Shown here: positions 14,980 to 25,508 of the stretch, one piece after another | Position numbering within the stretch: position 1 is the stretch's first letter | Layout: each line of letters begins with the position of its first letter | Source of the DNA: Streptomyces sp. ISL-12 | Lineage (GTDB): Bacteria > Actinomycetota > Actinomycetes > Streptomycetales > Streptomycetaceae | Direction: 5' to 3' | Assembly: GCF_018614415.1 (NCBI RefSeq) | Contig: NZ_JAGGOO010000113.1 | Coordinates: forward strand, 1-33,337 | DNA: 33,337 nt | Notes under the pieces: model-generated | Seen by the model: the letters and a program-made list of their open reading frames with translations, nothing else | What the model was told of the DNA's origin: nothing | The model's database searches: none | Translations under genes and position numbers: made by a program

Positions 14980-15477
14980 TCAGCCCGGGATGTTGTCGAA
15001 CGGCGCGGTGAGCCGGCGCAGCAGCCCCGCCAGCTCCGCGCGCTGGGCGCCGGTCAGCTCCGCGAGGATGGCCCGCTCCTGGGCCAGCAGCCCGGCCAGG
15101 GCCTGGTCGGCGCGGTCCCGGCCCTCGTCCGTGAGCCGGACCAGCACACCACGCCGGTCGCTCGGATCGGGCAGCCGCTCCACCAGGCCCTTCTTCGCCA
15201 GCCGGTCGATACGGTTGGTCATCGTGCCCGAGGTGACCAGGGTCTGGGTGAGGAGCTGTCCGGGGGAGAGCTGGTAGGGGGTGCCCGCGCGGCGCAGCGC
15301 CGTGAGCACGTCGAACTCCCAGGGCTCCAGCTGGTGCTCGGAGAAGGCCAGGCGGCGCGCGCGGTCCAGGTGCCGGGCCAGCCTGCTCACCCGGCTGAGC
15401 ACCTCAAGCGGTTCCACGTCGAGGTCCGGGCGCTCCCGGCGCCACGCTGCGACCAGTCGATCGACCTCGTCCTCCAT
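14980..15477 (-). CDS. MarR-family transcriptional regulator
   Basis: The 165-residue winged-helix protein has the MarR order: N-terminal dimer helix, SEHQLEPWEFDVLTALRRAG, recognition helix region QTLVTSGTMTNRIDRLAKKGLV, and the wing DRRGVLVRLTDEG with the conserved DxRxxxxxLT pattern. It most likely represses itself and the divergent tam gene, releasing DNA on binding a small phenolic or other ligand or on oxidation; no Cys typical of OhrR is apparent. ATG 15477 (MEDEVDRLV) is chosen over longer frames because the upstream part is intergenic and holds an operator-like dyad. Confidence 0.92.
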   Translation of the reverse strand: MEDEVDRLVAAWRRERPDLDVEPLEVLSRVSRLARHLDRARRLAFSEHQLEPWEFDVLTALRRAGTPYQLSPGQLLTQTLVTSGTMTNRIDRLAKKGLVERLPDPSDRRGVLVRLTDEGRDRADQALAGLLAQERAILAELTGAQRAELAGLLRRLTAPFDNIPG

Positions 15478-15527
15478 GACGATCAGTGTAGTGGTTGTGT
15501 CGATGTGAAGTCTCTTGATGTTGACTA

Positions 15528-15541
15528 TCTTGACGTGAAGA
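15528..15541. promoter_or_regulatory. Candidate MarR operator between marR-type gene and tam
   Basis: TCTTGACGTGAAGA is symmetric at 12 of 14 positions. A related half-site, TCTTGATG, lies 17 bases to the left (15511-15518). TCTTGA/TCAAGA dyads are the usual shape of sites for MarR repressors in actinobacteria. Its position in the 137-bp divergent region fits control of both genes. Confidence 0.55.
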
Positions 15542-15614
15542 CAGATGTCGGTCGAGGCTGGAAACCCGTTCACCGCGACCCGTCCACCGGCAGTCCTGCT
15601 CCGGGAGGCCCCCC

Positions 15615-16430
15615 ATGCCCGCCACCGCCCCCACCTGGGACCCTGCCCAGTACCTGCGCCACGCCGGCCACCGCGCCCGCCCCTTCACCGACCTCCTCGC
15701 CCACGTCCCCGACCCGCCCCGCACCCCCGCCCGCATCGCCGACCTCGGCTGCGGCCCCGGCAACGCCACCGTGCTGCTCACCGAACGCTGGCCCACCGCC
15801 CGCGTCACCGGCTACGACAGCTCGCCCGACATGCTGGAACGGGCCCGCGAGCACGCCGGCCCCACCCCCGGCGGCGGACACCTCGGCTTCGCCCCCGCCG
15901 ACGCCCGTACCTGGACCCCCGCCGCACCGCACGACCTGATCATCAGCAACGCCACCCTCCAGTGGGTCCCCGGCCACCGCGAGCGCTTCCCCGACTGGAT
16001 CGCCGCCCTCGCCCCCGGCGGCACCCTCGCCTTCCAGGTCCCCGGCAACTTCGACGCCCCCAGCCACCGCCTGCTGCGCGAACTCGCCGCCGCCCCGCGC
16101 TGGCGCACCCGCCTCGCCGGCACCCTGCGCCACGGCGACGCCGTCCACACCCCCGAGGAGTACCTCGCCGCCCTCACCGCCCTCGGCTGCGCCGCCGACG
16201 TGTGGGAGACGACCTACGTCCACCTGCTGACCGGCGAGGACCCCGTGCTGGACTGGGTCCGCGGCACCGCGCTGCGTCCGGTGCTCGACGCCCTCGACGA
16301 CGACCCCGAGGCCCGGGACGCGTTCGTCGCCGAGTACCGCACCGCCCTGCGCGCCGCCTATCCGCAGGGGGCGCGGGGCACGCCGTTCCCGTTCCGGCGG
16401 GTGTTCGCGGTGGCCCGGAAGACGGCCTGA
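15615..16430 (+). CDS. tam: Trans-aconitate 2-methyltransferase
   Basis: Tam methylates trans-aconitate, a spontaneous inhibitory isomer of the TCA intermediate cis-aconitate, using SAM. The 271-residue class I methyltransferase starts with the family N-terminus TWDPAQYLRHAGHRARPFTDLL, followed by the SAM loop ADLGCGPGN (42-50), the acidic strand VTGYDSS, DLIISNATLQWVPGH and the GGTLAFQVPGNFDAPSH segment typical of Tam. The YVHLLTGEDPVLDWVRGTALRPVL C-terminal region also fits. ATG 15615 follows GGGAGG. It is divergent from the MarR gene, which suggests ligand-dependent repression. Confidence 0.92.
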   Translation: MPATAPTWDPAQYLRHAGHRARPFTDLLAHVPDPPRTPARIADLGCGPGNATVLLTERWPTARVTGYDSSPDMLERAREHAGPTPGGGHLGFAPADARTWTPAAPHDLIISNATLQWVPGHRERFPDWIAALAPGGTLAFQVPGNFDAPSHRLLRELAAAPRWRTRLAGTLRHGDAVHTPEEYLAALTALGCAADVWETTYVHLLTGEDPVLDWVRGTALRPVLDALDDDPEARDAFVAEYRTALRAAYPQGARGTPFPFRRVFAVARKTA

Positions 16431-16443
16431 CGCCCGCCCCCGC

Positions 16444-17619
16444 TCACACCACCCCGTCCGCCACCAGACCCTCGACCTCCCCCGCCGTCAGGCCCAGCTC
16501 CATGAGGACGGCCCGGGTGTGCTCGCCCAGCGCCGGTACCGCCTCCATCCGGGGCGCACCGGCGGCGGGGCCGGGCGGTGCCAGGGCCGGGACCGGGCCG
16601 GCCGGGGTCGGCAGCGCGTGCCAGCGGCCCCGGGCCGCCAACTGGGGGTGGTCCCACACCTCGGCCAGGGTGTTCACCCGCGCGTTGGCCACCGGCACGG
16701 CACCGAGCAGCTCGACGGCCTCCGCGCCGGTCAGCTCCCCGAACCGGGCCGCGATCAGCCGGCCCAGCTCCTCCCGGCGCGCGTCCCGGTCCGCGTTGGT
16801 GGCGTAGCGCGGGTCGTCGGCCAGGTCCGGGCGGCCCAGGAAGCCCGTACAGAAGCCGCGCCACTCGCGGTCGTTCTGGACCGCCATCAGCACGACCTTG
16901 CCGTCCCCCGCCGCGAACGGGCCGTACGGACAGATCGTCGGGTGCGCGGCCCCCGCCCGGGGCGGCGGCGGGGCGCCGTCGAAGGCGTAGTAGAGGGGGA
17001 AGCCCATCCAGTCGACGGTCGCCTCCAGCATCGACACGTCCAGGTGCGTGCCCTCCCCGGTCCGTACGCGCTCCAGCAGCGCCGCCAGGACCGAGCCGTA
17101 CGCGTGCGTCCCGGCCGCGATGTCCGACACCGCGATCCCCGCCTTGGCCATGGCGTCCGGCGTACCGGTCACCGACAGCAGCCCGGCCTCGCACTGCACC
17201 AGCAGGTCGTACGCCTTGCGGTCCGCGTAGGGGCCCGAGGAGCCGTACCCCGAGATGTCGCAGACGATCAGGCGGGGGTGGCGGGCCCGCAGCTCCGCCG
17301 CGCCGAGCCCGGCCCGCGCGGCGGCCCCCGGCGCCAGGTTCTGCAGGAAGACGTCCGCGCCGGCGATCAGCCGCCGCAGCACGTCCAGGCCGCGCGGGTC
17401 CTTGAAGTCGAGGGTCACCGACTCCTTGTTGCGGTTGGCCCACACGAAGTGCGAACTCAACCCGCGCACCCGGCCGTCGTAGGCCCGGGCGAAGTCACCC
17501 GACCCCGGCCGCTCCACCTTGATCACACGCGCGCCGAGATCGGCGAGCTGACGGCTGGCGTAGGGAGCGGCGACCGCCTGTTCGAGGGCGACGACGGTGA
17601 CTCCGCGCAGCGGCTGCAT
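16444..17619 (-). CDS. Class III CoA-transferase (CaiB/BaiF family)
   Basis: The 391-residue protein belongs to the formyl-CoA transferase family, which moves CoA between carboxylic acids through an aspartyl-CoA intermediate. It begins MQPLRGVTVVALEQAVAAPYASRQLADLGARVIKVERPG, the family N-terminus, and the likely catalytic Asp is D166 in AVSDIAAGTHA. The NKESVTLDFKDPRG and GYGSSGPYADRKAYDLLVQ segments are also typical. Acceptor and donor acids cannot be inferred. ATG 17619 is chosen; the longer frame overlaps the TetR gene. It lies 14 bases after the TetR stop and is the third gene of the desaturase-TetR operon. Confidence 0.92.
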   Translation of the reverse strand: MQPLRGVTVVALEQAVAAPYASRQLADLGARVIKVERPGSGDFARAYDGRVRGLSSHFVWANRNKESVTLDFKDPRGLDVLRRLIAGADVFLQNLAPGAAARAGLGAAELRARHPRLIVCDISGYGSSGPYADRKAYDLLVQCEAGLLSVTGTPDAMAKAGIAVSDIAAGTHAYGSVLAALLERVRTGEGTHLDVSMLEATVDWMGFPLYYAFDGAPPPPRAGAAHPTICPYGPFAAGDGKVVLMAVQNDREWRGFCTGFLGRPDLADDPRYATNADRDARREELGRLIAARFGELTGAEAVELLGAVPVANARVNTLAEVWDHPQLAARGRWHALPTPAGPVPALAPPGPAAGAPRMEAVPALGEHTRAVLMELGLTAGEVEGLVADGVV

Positions 17620-17633
17620 CAGGCCCCCGGGGG

Positions 17634-18311
17634 TCAGCTCTTGCGGTGGCCGATCAGCCGCGGCTTCTGCTCCAGCCCGTCCAGCCCGTGCCAGGCCAGA
17701 TTGACCAGGTGCGCGGCGACCTCCGCCTTCTTCGGCTTGCGCACGTCCAGCCACCACTGCCCGGTCAGCGCGACCATCCCGACCAGCGCCTGCGCGTACA
17801 GCGGGGCCAGCTTCGAGTCGAAGCCGCGGTTCTTGAACTCGCGGCCCAGGATGTCCTCCACCTGGGTGGCGATGTCCGAGATCAGGGAGGCGAAGGAACC
17901 CGTGGACTGGGGGATGGGGGAGTCACGGACCAGGATGCGGAAACCGTCCGTGTACTCCTCGATGTAGTCGAGGAGGGCGAACGCCGCCTGCTCGCACAGT
18001 TCCCGGGGGTGCCCGGCGGTCAGGGACGACGTCACCATGTCGAGCAGCCGCCGCATCTCGCGGTCCACCACCACCGCGTAGAGCCCCTCCTTGCCGCCGA
18101 AGTGCTCGTACACCACCGGCTTGGACACCCCCGCCTTCGCGGCGATCTCCTCCACCGACGTGCCCTCGAAACCCTTGGCGGCGAAGAGGGTGCGGCCGAT
18201 CTCCAGCAGCTGTTGGCGGCGCTCGGCGCCGGTCATCCGGGTGCGGCGCACGCGCCGCGGCTTCTCAATGCCTGGGGTGCTGCTGGAGTCGGTCGCCACG
18301 GCTTCCATCAT
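17634..18311 (-). CDS. TetR-family regulator of the desaturase operon
   Basis: The 225-residue protein has an N-terminal TetR HTH (about 32-78: RRQQLLEIGRTLFAAKGFEGTSVEEIAAKAGVSKPVVYEHFGGKEGLYAVV) after a basic tail, and a helical ligand domain. Its ATG overlaps the desaturase stop as ATGA, so it is translationally coupled and likely autoregulated with it. By analogy with other desaturase-linked TetR proteins, it may sense acyl-CoA or membrane lipid state. From memory, the S. coelicolor counterpart has been studied in relation to osmotic stress; that is not verified here. The twin TACG-N4-CGTA boxes upstream of the desaturase are its best operator candidates. Confidence 0.92.
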   Translation of the reverse strand: MMEAVATDSSSTPGIEKPRRVRRTRMTGAERRQQLLEIGRTLFAAKGFEGTSVEEIAAKAGVSKPVVYEHFGGKEGLYAVVVDREMRRLLDMVTSSLTAGHPRELCEQAAFALLDYIEEYTDGFRILVRDSPIPQSTGSFASLISDIATQVEDILGREFKNRGFDSKLAPLYAQALVGMVALTGQWWLDVRKPKKAEVAAHLVNLAWHGLDGLEQKPRLIGHRKS

Positions 18312-19345
18312 GCCGCCTCGACCGTCTCCTTCCGGCGGCGGGAACGGTCTTCGGCCGTGGTACGGCGCGAATCGATACGCGAGCGTGACGGCCAGCGCAC
18401 GTCATAGGCCCAGCCGAGCAGCTCGAAGAAGCGGATGAACCGCGCCGAGGAGTCGATCTGCCCGCGCTCCACACCGTGCCGCGCGGAGGTCGGGTCGGCG
18501 TGGTGCAGGTTGTGCCAGGACTCGCCGCAGGACAGGATCGCCAGCCACCACACGTTGCCGGAGCGGTCCCGCGACTTGAACGGGCGCTTGCCGACCGCGT
18601 GACAGATCGAGTTGATCGACCAGGTGACGTGGTGCAGCAGCGCCACCCGGACGAGTGAACCCCAGAAGAACGCGGTGAACGCGCCCCACCAGGACATCGT
18701 CACCAGACCGCCGATCAGCGCCGGAAGCAGCAGCGAGGCCGCGGTCCACAGCACGAACTGGCGGGAGATCGCGCGCAGCGTACCGTCCTTGATCAGATCC
18801 GGAGCGTACTTGTCCTGCGGGGTCTGCTCCTCGTCGAACATCCAGGCGATGTGGGCCCACCACAGGCCCTTGATCAGGGCCGGCACCGTCTCCCCGTACC
18901 GCCACGGCGAATGCGGATCGCCCTCGGCGTCGGAGAACTTGTGGTGCTTGCGGTGATCGGCGACCCAGCGGACCAGCGGCCCCTCCACCGCCATCGACCC
19001 CGCGATCGCCAGCGCGATCTTCAAGGGCCGCTTCGCCTTGAAGGACCCGTGGGTGAAGTGACGGTGGAAACCGATGGTGATGCCGTGGCACCCGAGGAAG
19101 TAGAAGAAGACGAGGAGACCGAGGTCCAGCCAGCTCACACCCCACCCCCAGGCCAGCGGCACCGCCGCCACCAGCGCCAGGAACGGGACCGTGATGAAGA
19201 GCAGCAGGGTGATCTGCTCGATCGAACGCTTCTGCTCACCGCCCAGCGTCGCGGAGGCGGAGGCGGCGGCGGAGGCGGCAGAAGCGGCGGAAGATTCGTC
19301 GGGCACCTTCGGAGAGTCCGGGATCGCATCGGAACTCGTGGTCAT
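18308..19345 (-). CDS. Acyl-CoA/fatty-acid delta-9-type desaturase
   Basis: This 345-residue membrane di-iron desaturase has the three histidine boxes HRHFTH (94-99), HRKHH (131-135) and HNLHH (278-282), the layout of acyl-CoA delta-9 desaturases, with hydrophobic helices at about 45-65, 72-92, 160-175 and 200-240. It introduces a double bond into long-chain acyl groups and so tunes membrane fluidity. The first 40 residues form an Ala/Ser-rich low-complexity tail. The start ATG 19345 lies about 85 bases from a candidate promoter. It leads the desaturase-TetR-CoA-transferase operon. Confidence 0.94.
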   Translation of the reverse strand: MTTSSDAIPDSPKVPDESSAASAASAAASASATLGGEQKRSIEQITLLLFITVPFLALVAAVPLAWGWGVSWLDLGLLVFFYFLGCHGITIGFHRHFTHGSFKAKRPLKIALAIAGSMAVEGPLVRWVADHRKHHKFSDAEGDPHSPWRYGETVPALIKGLWWAHIAWMFDEEQTPQDKYAPDLIKDGTLRAISRQFVLWTAASLLLPALIGGLVTMSWWGAFTAFFWGSLVRVALLHHVTWSINSICHAVGKRPFKSRDRSGNVWWLAILSCGESWHNLHHADPTSARHGVERGQIDSSARFIRFFELLGWAYDVRWPSRSRIDSRRTTAEDRSRRRKETVEAA

Positions 19346-19411
19346 GCGCGTCCCCTGGGGGGTCGAGGGTAGAGGTCAGGATGCCGGGCCGCGGAGACCT
19401 GCGGTCGTCCC

Positions 19412-19466
19412 TACGGTTCCGTAACCTACGGCAACGTAAGTATGGCAGTGCGTAACCGCTCGGCAA
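19412..19466 (-). promoter_or_regulatory. Desaturase operon promoter with twin TACG-N4-CGTA boxes
   Basis: On the minus strand TTGCCG (19461-19466) and CATACT (19439-19444) lie 16 bases apart, an acceptable promoter. TACGGTTCCGTA (19412-19423) and TACGGCAACGTA (19427-19438) are two dyads with centres 15 bp apart, overlapping the expected transcription start. This is the geometry of a TetR-type repressor operator. A further CGTAACC lies at 19451-19457. Nothing else is seen in 19467-19620. Confidence 0.6.
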
Positions 19467-19638
19467 GAGCCCCAGAGCCTGCGCGTCCCGGTGGACACCT
19501 ATCCTGGGAGTCGGTCGGACAGCGCGGTCCGCTCTGACTCTTTCCCGGACGTCCGGCCCCGTAAGCGGCACCCGCCGCGCGGAGACGCCGTCCGGGTTCC
19601 CTCCCAGACGAGCTTCAACACTGCAAGGAGCCGCACCT

Positions 19639-22377
<2,739 letters not shown>

Positions 22378-22392
22378 CCCCCGTACGCACGC

Positions 22393-22426
22393 ATGCCCCC
22401 GCGCCGCACGCCCGGCGCGGGGGCAT
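22393..22426. terminator. Bidirectional terminator after ppc
   Basis: The 13-base arm 22393-22405 is perfectly complementary to 22414-22426, with an eight-base loop. It lies 15 bases after the ppc stop and ends two bases before the stop codon of the convergent membrane-protein gene (22429), so it probably serves both transcripts. Confidence 0.8.
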
Positions 22427-22428
22427 CG

Positions 22429-22899
22429 TCATACCGCCACGAACGCCGCCGTCAGCAACACCACACCCGACCCCGCCAGCACCCACCCCGCCCGCGTCCG
22501 CCGCAGCCCGCCCGCCACCACCACCGACGCCAGGAGCAGCGCGCCGCCCATCGGCACCCACGCGTACAGCACCCCGCCCGGCCCCGACCGCACCGCCACG
22601 TGCTCGTCGGCGGCCCCCGGCTTCAGCACGACCGCGTACGTCTCCCCCTTCGCCACGGCCGGCGAATCCTCCAGCACCACCCGGTCCCGGGCCACCGACC
22701 CCACCGACACCGGCGTGTACGGACCCCCGCACACCCCGTCGGCGCACCCCGTCACCTCGACCGTGCCGCGCTCCCGGCCCTTGGTCAGCATCACGTACTG
22801 CGCGGTGCCCCACGACGCCCACACCCCGGCGACGAGGATCAGCACGGTGACCGTGCCCATCGCCGCGACCCGCCCGAAAGAGACCACCGCAGAAGGCAT
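22429..22899 (-). CDS. Hypothetical membrane protein (DUF3592-like layout)
   Basis: The 156-residue protein has a transmembrane helix near the N-terminus (VAAMGTVTVLILVAGVWASW), an external or internal beta-rich domain of about 70 residues with two Cys in CADGVCGGP, and two C-terminal helices (WVPMGGALLLASVVVAG; WVLAGSGVVLLTAAFVAV). The arrangement is like DUF3592 proteins, but I do not assign a function. ATG 22899 follows AAGGA with eight-base spacing; GTG 22926 would add nine residues. It starts 41 bases after pth and is probably in the same transcript. Confidence 0.7.
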   Translation of the reverse strand: MPSAVVSFGRVAAMGTVTVLILVAGVWASWGTAQYVMLTKGRERGTVEVTGCADGVCGGPYTPVSVGSVARDRVVLEDSPAVAKGETYAVVLKPGAADEHVAVRSGPGGVLYAWVPMGGALLLASVVVAGGLRRTRAGWVLAGSGVVLLTAAFVAV

Positions 22900-22940
22900 G
22901 GCCGCGATCCTTGGCCATGCCCGCACACACGGTCAAGTTC

Positions 22941-23543
22941 TCAGGAGTTGTACGCCGACTGGGCCCGCTCCAGACCCTCCGACACCAGACACTCCACCGC
23001 GTCCGCCGCCCGGTCCACGAACCAGTCCAGCTCCTTGCGCTCCACCGACGAGAAGTCCCTCAGCACGAAGTCCGCCACCTGCATCCGCCCCGGCGGCCGC
23101 CCGATCCCGCACCGCACCCGGTGGTAGTCCGGCCCCATCGCCTTCGTCATCGACTTCAGACCGTTGTGCCCGTTGTCCCCGCCGCCCAGCTTCAGCCGCA
23201 GCACCCCGAAGTCGATGTCCAGCTCGTCGTGGACCGCCACCACCCGGTCGGCCGGCACCTTGTAGAAGTCCCGCAGCGCCGTCACCGGACCACCCGACAG
23301 GTTCATGTACGACATCGGCTTCGCCAGCACCACCCGCCGCGACCCCGGCCCCGGCGGCCCGACCCGGCCCTCCACGACCTGCGCCTGCGCCTTGCCGTGC
23401 CGCTTGAACCGCCCGCCCATCCGCTCCGCCAGCAGATCGGCCACCATGAAACCGACGTTGTGCCGGTTCCCCGCGTACTCCGGACCGGGATTGCCCAGCC
23501 CCGCGATCAGCCAGGGCGCACCGGAATCGGTCGTCACGTCCAT
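22941..23543 (-). CDS. pth: Peptidyl-tRNA hydrolase
   Basis: Pth recycles tRNA by cleaving the ester bond of peptidyl-tRNA released from stalled ribosomes. The 200-residue protein has the family pattern LIAGLGNPGPEYAGNRHNVGF with catalytic H28, PMSYMNLSG, the catalytic Asp D106 in HDELD, and GGGDNGHNGLKS. The ribosome-binding site GGGAG lies only two bases before ATG 23543 but eight before GTG 23537, so translation may really start at MTTDSGAPW. It is preceded by rplY, the usual actinobacterial order, with a hairpin between them. Confidence 0.96.
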   Translation of the reverse strand: MDVTTDSGAPWLIAGLGNPGPEYAGNRHNVGFMVADLLAERMGGRFKRHGKAQAQVVEGRVGPPGPGSRRVVLAKPMSYMNLSGGPVTALRDFYKVPADRVVAVHDELDIDFGVLRLKLGGGDNGHNGLKSMTKAMGPDYHRVRCGIGRPPGRMQVADFVLRDFSSVERKELDWFVDRAADAVECLVSEGLERAQSAYNS

Positions 23544-23561
23544 GTCTCCCTTGATACGCGC

Positions 23562-23600
23562 CAGCCGCTGCCCCCCAGGAAAACAGGGGAACAGCGGCTG
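23562..23600 (-). terminator. Hairpin between rplY and pth
   Basis: CAGCCGCTG (23562-23570) and CAGCGGCTG (23592-23600) are complementary, and the C-run and GGGG inside extend the stem. It lies 48 bases beyond the rplY stop on the minus strand and just upstream of the pth start, so it may terminate or attenuate the rplY transcript. Confidence 0.6.
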
Positions 23601-23647
23601 ACGAAACGACGCCTACGAGACCGCACAGGTCACGAAGACCGCGGGGC

Positions 23648-24238
23648 TCAGGCCTCCGCGCCCTCGCCCTCGGCGCCCTCACCCTCGGACTCCTCGGCCT
23701 GCGCGGCCAGGACCTGCAGGACCACCGTGTCACCGTCGACACCCAGCTTGGTACCGGCCGGCAGCGGGATGTCCTTCGCCAGGATCGACGCACCGGCCTC
23801 CAGGCCCTGCACCGAAACGGTGACCGACTCGGGGATGTGCGTGGCCTCGGCCTCGACCGGCAGCGCGTTCAGCACGTGCTCCAGCAGGTTGCCGCCCGGC
23901 GCCAGCTCACCCTCGGTCTGCACGTAGATCTCGACGCTGACCGTCTCACCACGCTGCACCAGCTGCAGGTCGACGTGCTCCAGGAAACCCTTGATCGGGT
24001 CACGCTGCACCGACTTCGGGATCGCCAGCTCGTTCGTCTTGCCGTCGATGTCCAGCGCGATCAGCACGTTCGGCGTACGCAGCGCCAGCAGCAGCTCGTG
24101 ACCCGGCAGCGTCAGGTGCAGCGGGTCCGAACCGTGCCCGTACAGCACACCCGGAACCTTGTCCTCACGACGGATACGGCGCGCGGCACCCTTGCCGAAC
24201 TCGCTGCGCGTCTCGGCGGAGATCTTCACCTCGGACAT
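23648..24238 (-). CDS. rplY: Ribosomal protein bL25 (CTC form)
   Basis: bL25 binds 5S rRNA in the large subunit. The 196-residue protein is the long CTC/TL5 form: an N-terminal 5S-binding domain (EVKISAETRSEFGKGAARRIRREDKVPGVLYGHG) and a C-terminal beta domain (IPESVTVSVQGLEAGASILAKDIPLPAG), then an acidic Glu/Gly/Ala tail. CTC proteins are stress-linked in other bacteria. ATG 24238 has GAGGAG six bases upstream; the frame continuing to 24277 is not needed. A long hairpin separates it from prs upstream. Confidence 0.95.
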   Translation of the reverse strand: MSEVKISAETRSEFGKGAARRIRREDKVPGVLYGHGSDPLHLTLPGHELLLALRTPNVLIALDIDGKTNELAIPKSVQRDPIKGFLEHVDLQLVQRGETVSVEIYVQTEGELAPGGNLLEHVLNALPVEAEATHIPESVTVSVQGLEAGASILAKDIPLPAGTKLGVDGDTVVLQVLAAQAEESEGEGAEGEGAEA

Positions 24239-24343
24239 AGTCACTCCTCGTAATAAGTACAGAACGGACGTGGTCACCCGGCCACGAACGGCCTGCTACG
24301 AAGAGCGCGTCGATAACGGACCGCCGCAAACCTGCACGAACAG

Positions 24344-24399
24344 GTGCGGCCTCCCTCGCCGAGCAACTTCAGCAGTCTACTCGGCGAGGGAGGCCGCAC
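24344..24399 (-). terminator. Perfect 20-bp hairpin between prs and rplY
   Basis: Bases 24344-24363 are perfectly complementary to 24380-24399 around a 16-base loop. It begins 24 bases after the prs stop (minus strand) and is the strongest inverted repeat in this block. It most likely ends the glmU-prs transcript, leaving rplY with its own promoter in 24239-24343. Confidence 0.8.
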
Positions 24400-24422
24400 C
24401 CAAAACGATCTCTCGCGACGAC

Positions 24423-25397
24423 TTACTGCTCGTCGAAGAGGCTCGTCACCGAACCGTCCTCGAACACCTCACGCACCGCACGCGCGATCGTCGGCGCGAT
24501 CGACAACACCGTGATCTTGTCCAGCTCCAGCTCACCCGGCGTCGGCAGCGTGTTCGTCAGCACGAACTCGCTCACCTTCGAGTTCTTCAGCCGGTCCGCC
24601 GCCGGACCCGACAGCACACCGTGCGTCGCCGTCACGATGACGTCCTCCGCACCGTGCGCGAACAGCGCGTCCGCCGCCGCGCAGATCGTGCCACCCGTGT
24701 CGATCATGTCGTCGACCAGGACACAGATCCGGCCCTTCACATCACCCACGACCTCGTGCACGGTCACCTGATTCGCCACGTCCTTGTCACGCCGCTTGTG
24801 CACGATCGCCAGCGGCGCGCCCAGCCGGTCGCACCAGCGGTCCGCGACCCGCACCCGGCCCGCGTCCGGGGACACCACCGTCAGCTTGTCCGGGTCCACC
24901 TTCGCGCCCACGTAGTCCGCCAGCAGCGGCAGCGCGAAGAGATGGTCGACGGGCCCGTCGAAGAAGCCCTGGATCTGGTCCGTGTGCAGATCCACGGCCA
25001 GAATCCGGTCCGCGCCCGCCGTCTTCATCAGATCCGCGATCAGACGCGCCGAGATCGGTTCACGGCCCCGGTGCTTCTTGTCCTGCCGCGCGTAACCGTA
25101 GAACGGCACGATGACGGTGATGGAGCGGGCCGACGCGCGCTTCAGCGCGTCGATCATGATCAACTGCTCCATGACCCACTTGTTGATCGGAGCCGTGTGG
25201 CTCTGGATCAGAAAACAGTCCGCACCACGGGCCGACTCCTGATAACGCACATAGATCTCACCGTTGGCGAAATCGAAGGCCTTCGTCGGGACGACCCCGA
25301 CACCCAGCTCATGGGCGATCTCCTCGGCAAGCTCGGGGTGGGCGCGGCCGGAGAAGAACATCATCTTCTTCTCGCCGGTCGTCTTGATCCCGGTCAC
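24423..25397 (-). CDS. prs: Ribose-phosphate pyrophosphokinase
   Basis: PRPP synthetase transfers pyrophosphate from ATP to ribose 5-phosphate, feeding purine, pyrimidine, His, Trp and NAD synthesis. The 324-residue class I enzyme has the FSGRAHPELAEEIA start, the ATP-binding PFYGYARQDKKHRGREPISARL segment, the metal-site DLHTDQIQGFF, the KRRDK flexible loop and the PRPP loop VLVDDMIDTGGT. GTG 25397 follows GAGGAG with eight-base spacing. It lies 111 bases downstream of glmU, a conserved pair in actinobacteria, and is likely co-transcribed with it. Confidence 0.97.
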   Translation of the reverse strand: MTGIKTTGEKKMMFFSGRAHPELAEEIAHELGVGVVPTKAFDFANGEIYVRYQESARGADCFLIQSHTAPINKWVMEQLIMIDALKRASARSITVIVPFYGYARQDKKHRGREPISARLIADLMKTAGADRILAVDLHTDQIQGFFDGPVDHLFALPLLADYVGAKVDPDKLTVVSPDAGRVRVADRWCDRLGAPLAIVHKRRDKDVANQVTVHEVVGDVKGRICVLVDDMIDTGGTICAAADALFAHGAEDVIVTATHGVLSGPAADRLKNSKVSEFVLTNTLPTPGELELDKITVLSIAPTIARAVREVFEDGSVTSLFDEQ

Positions 25398-25508
25398 AGC
25401 ACTGTCTCCTCAGAGGTTTCGCAGCCGGAGCAGAGCGGACGTCCCGGCTGGTAAGGGTGCGGGTGTGCACTTATCACGGTACGACGACTTCGACGCACCG
25501 GTTTCCGG

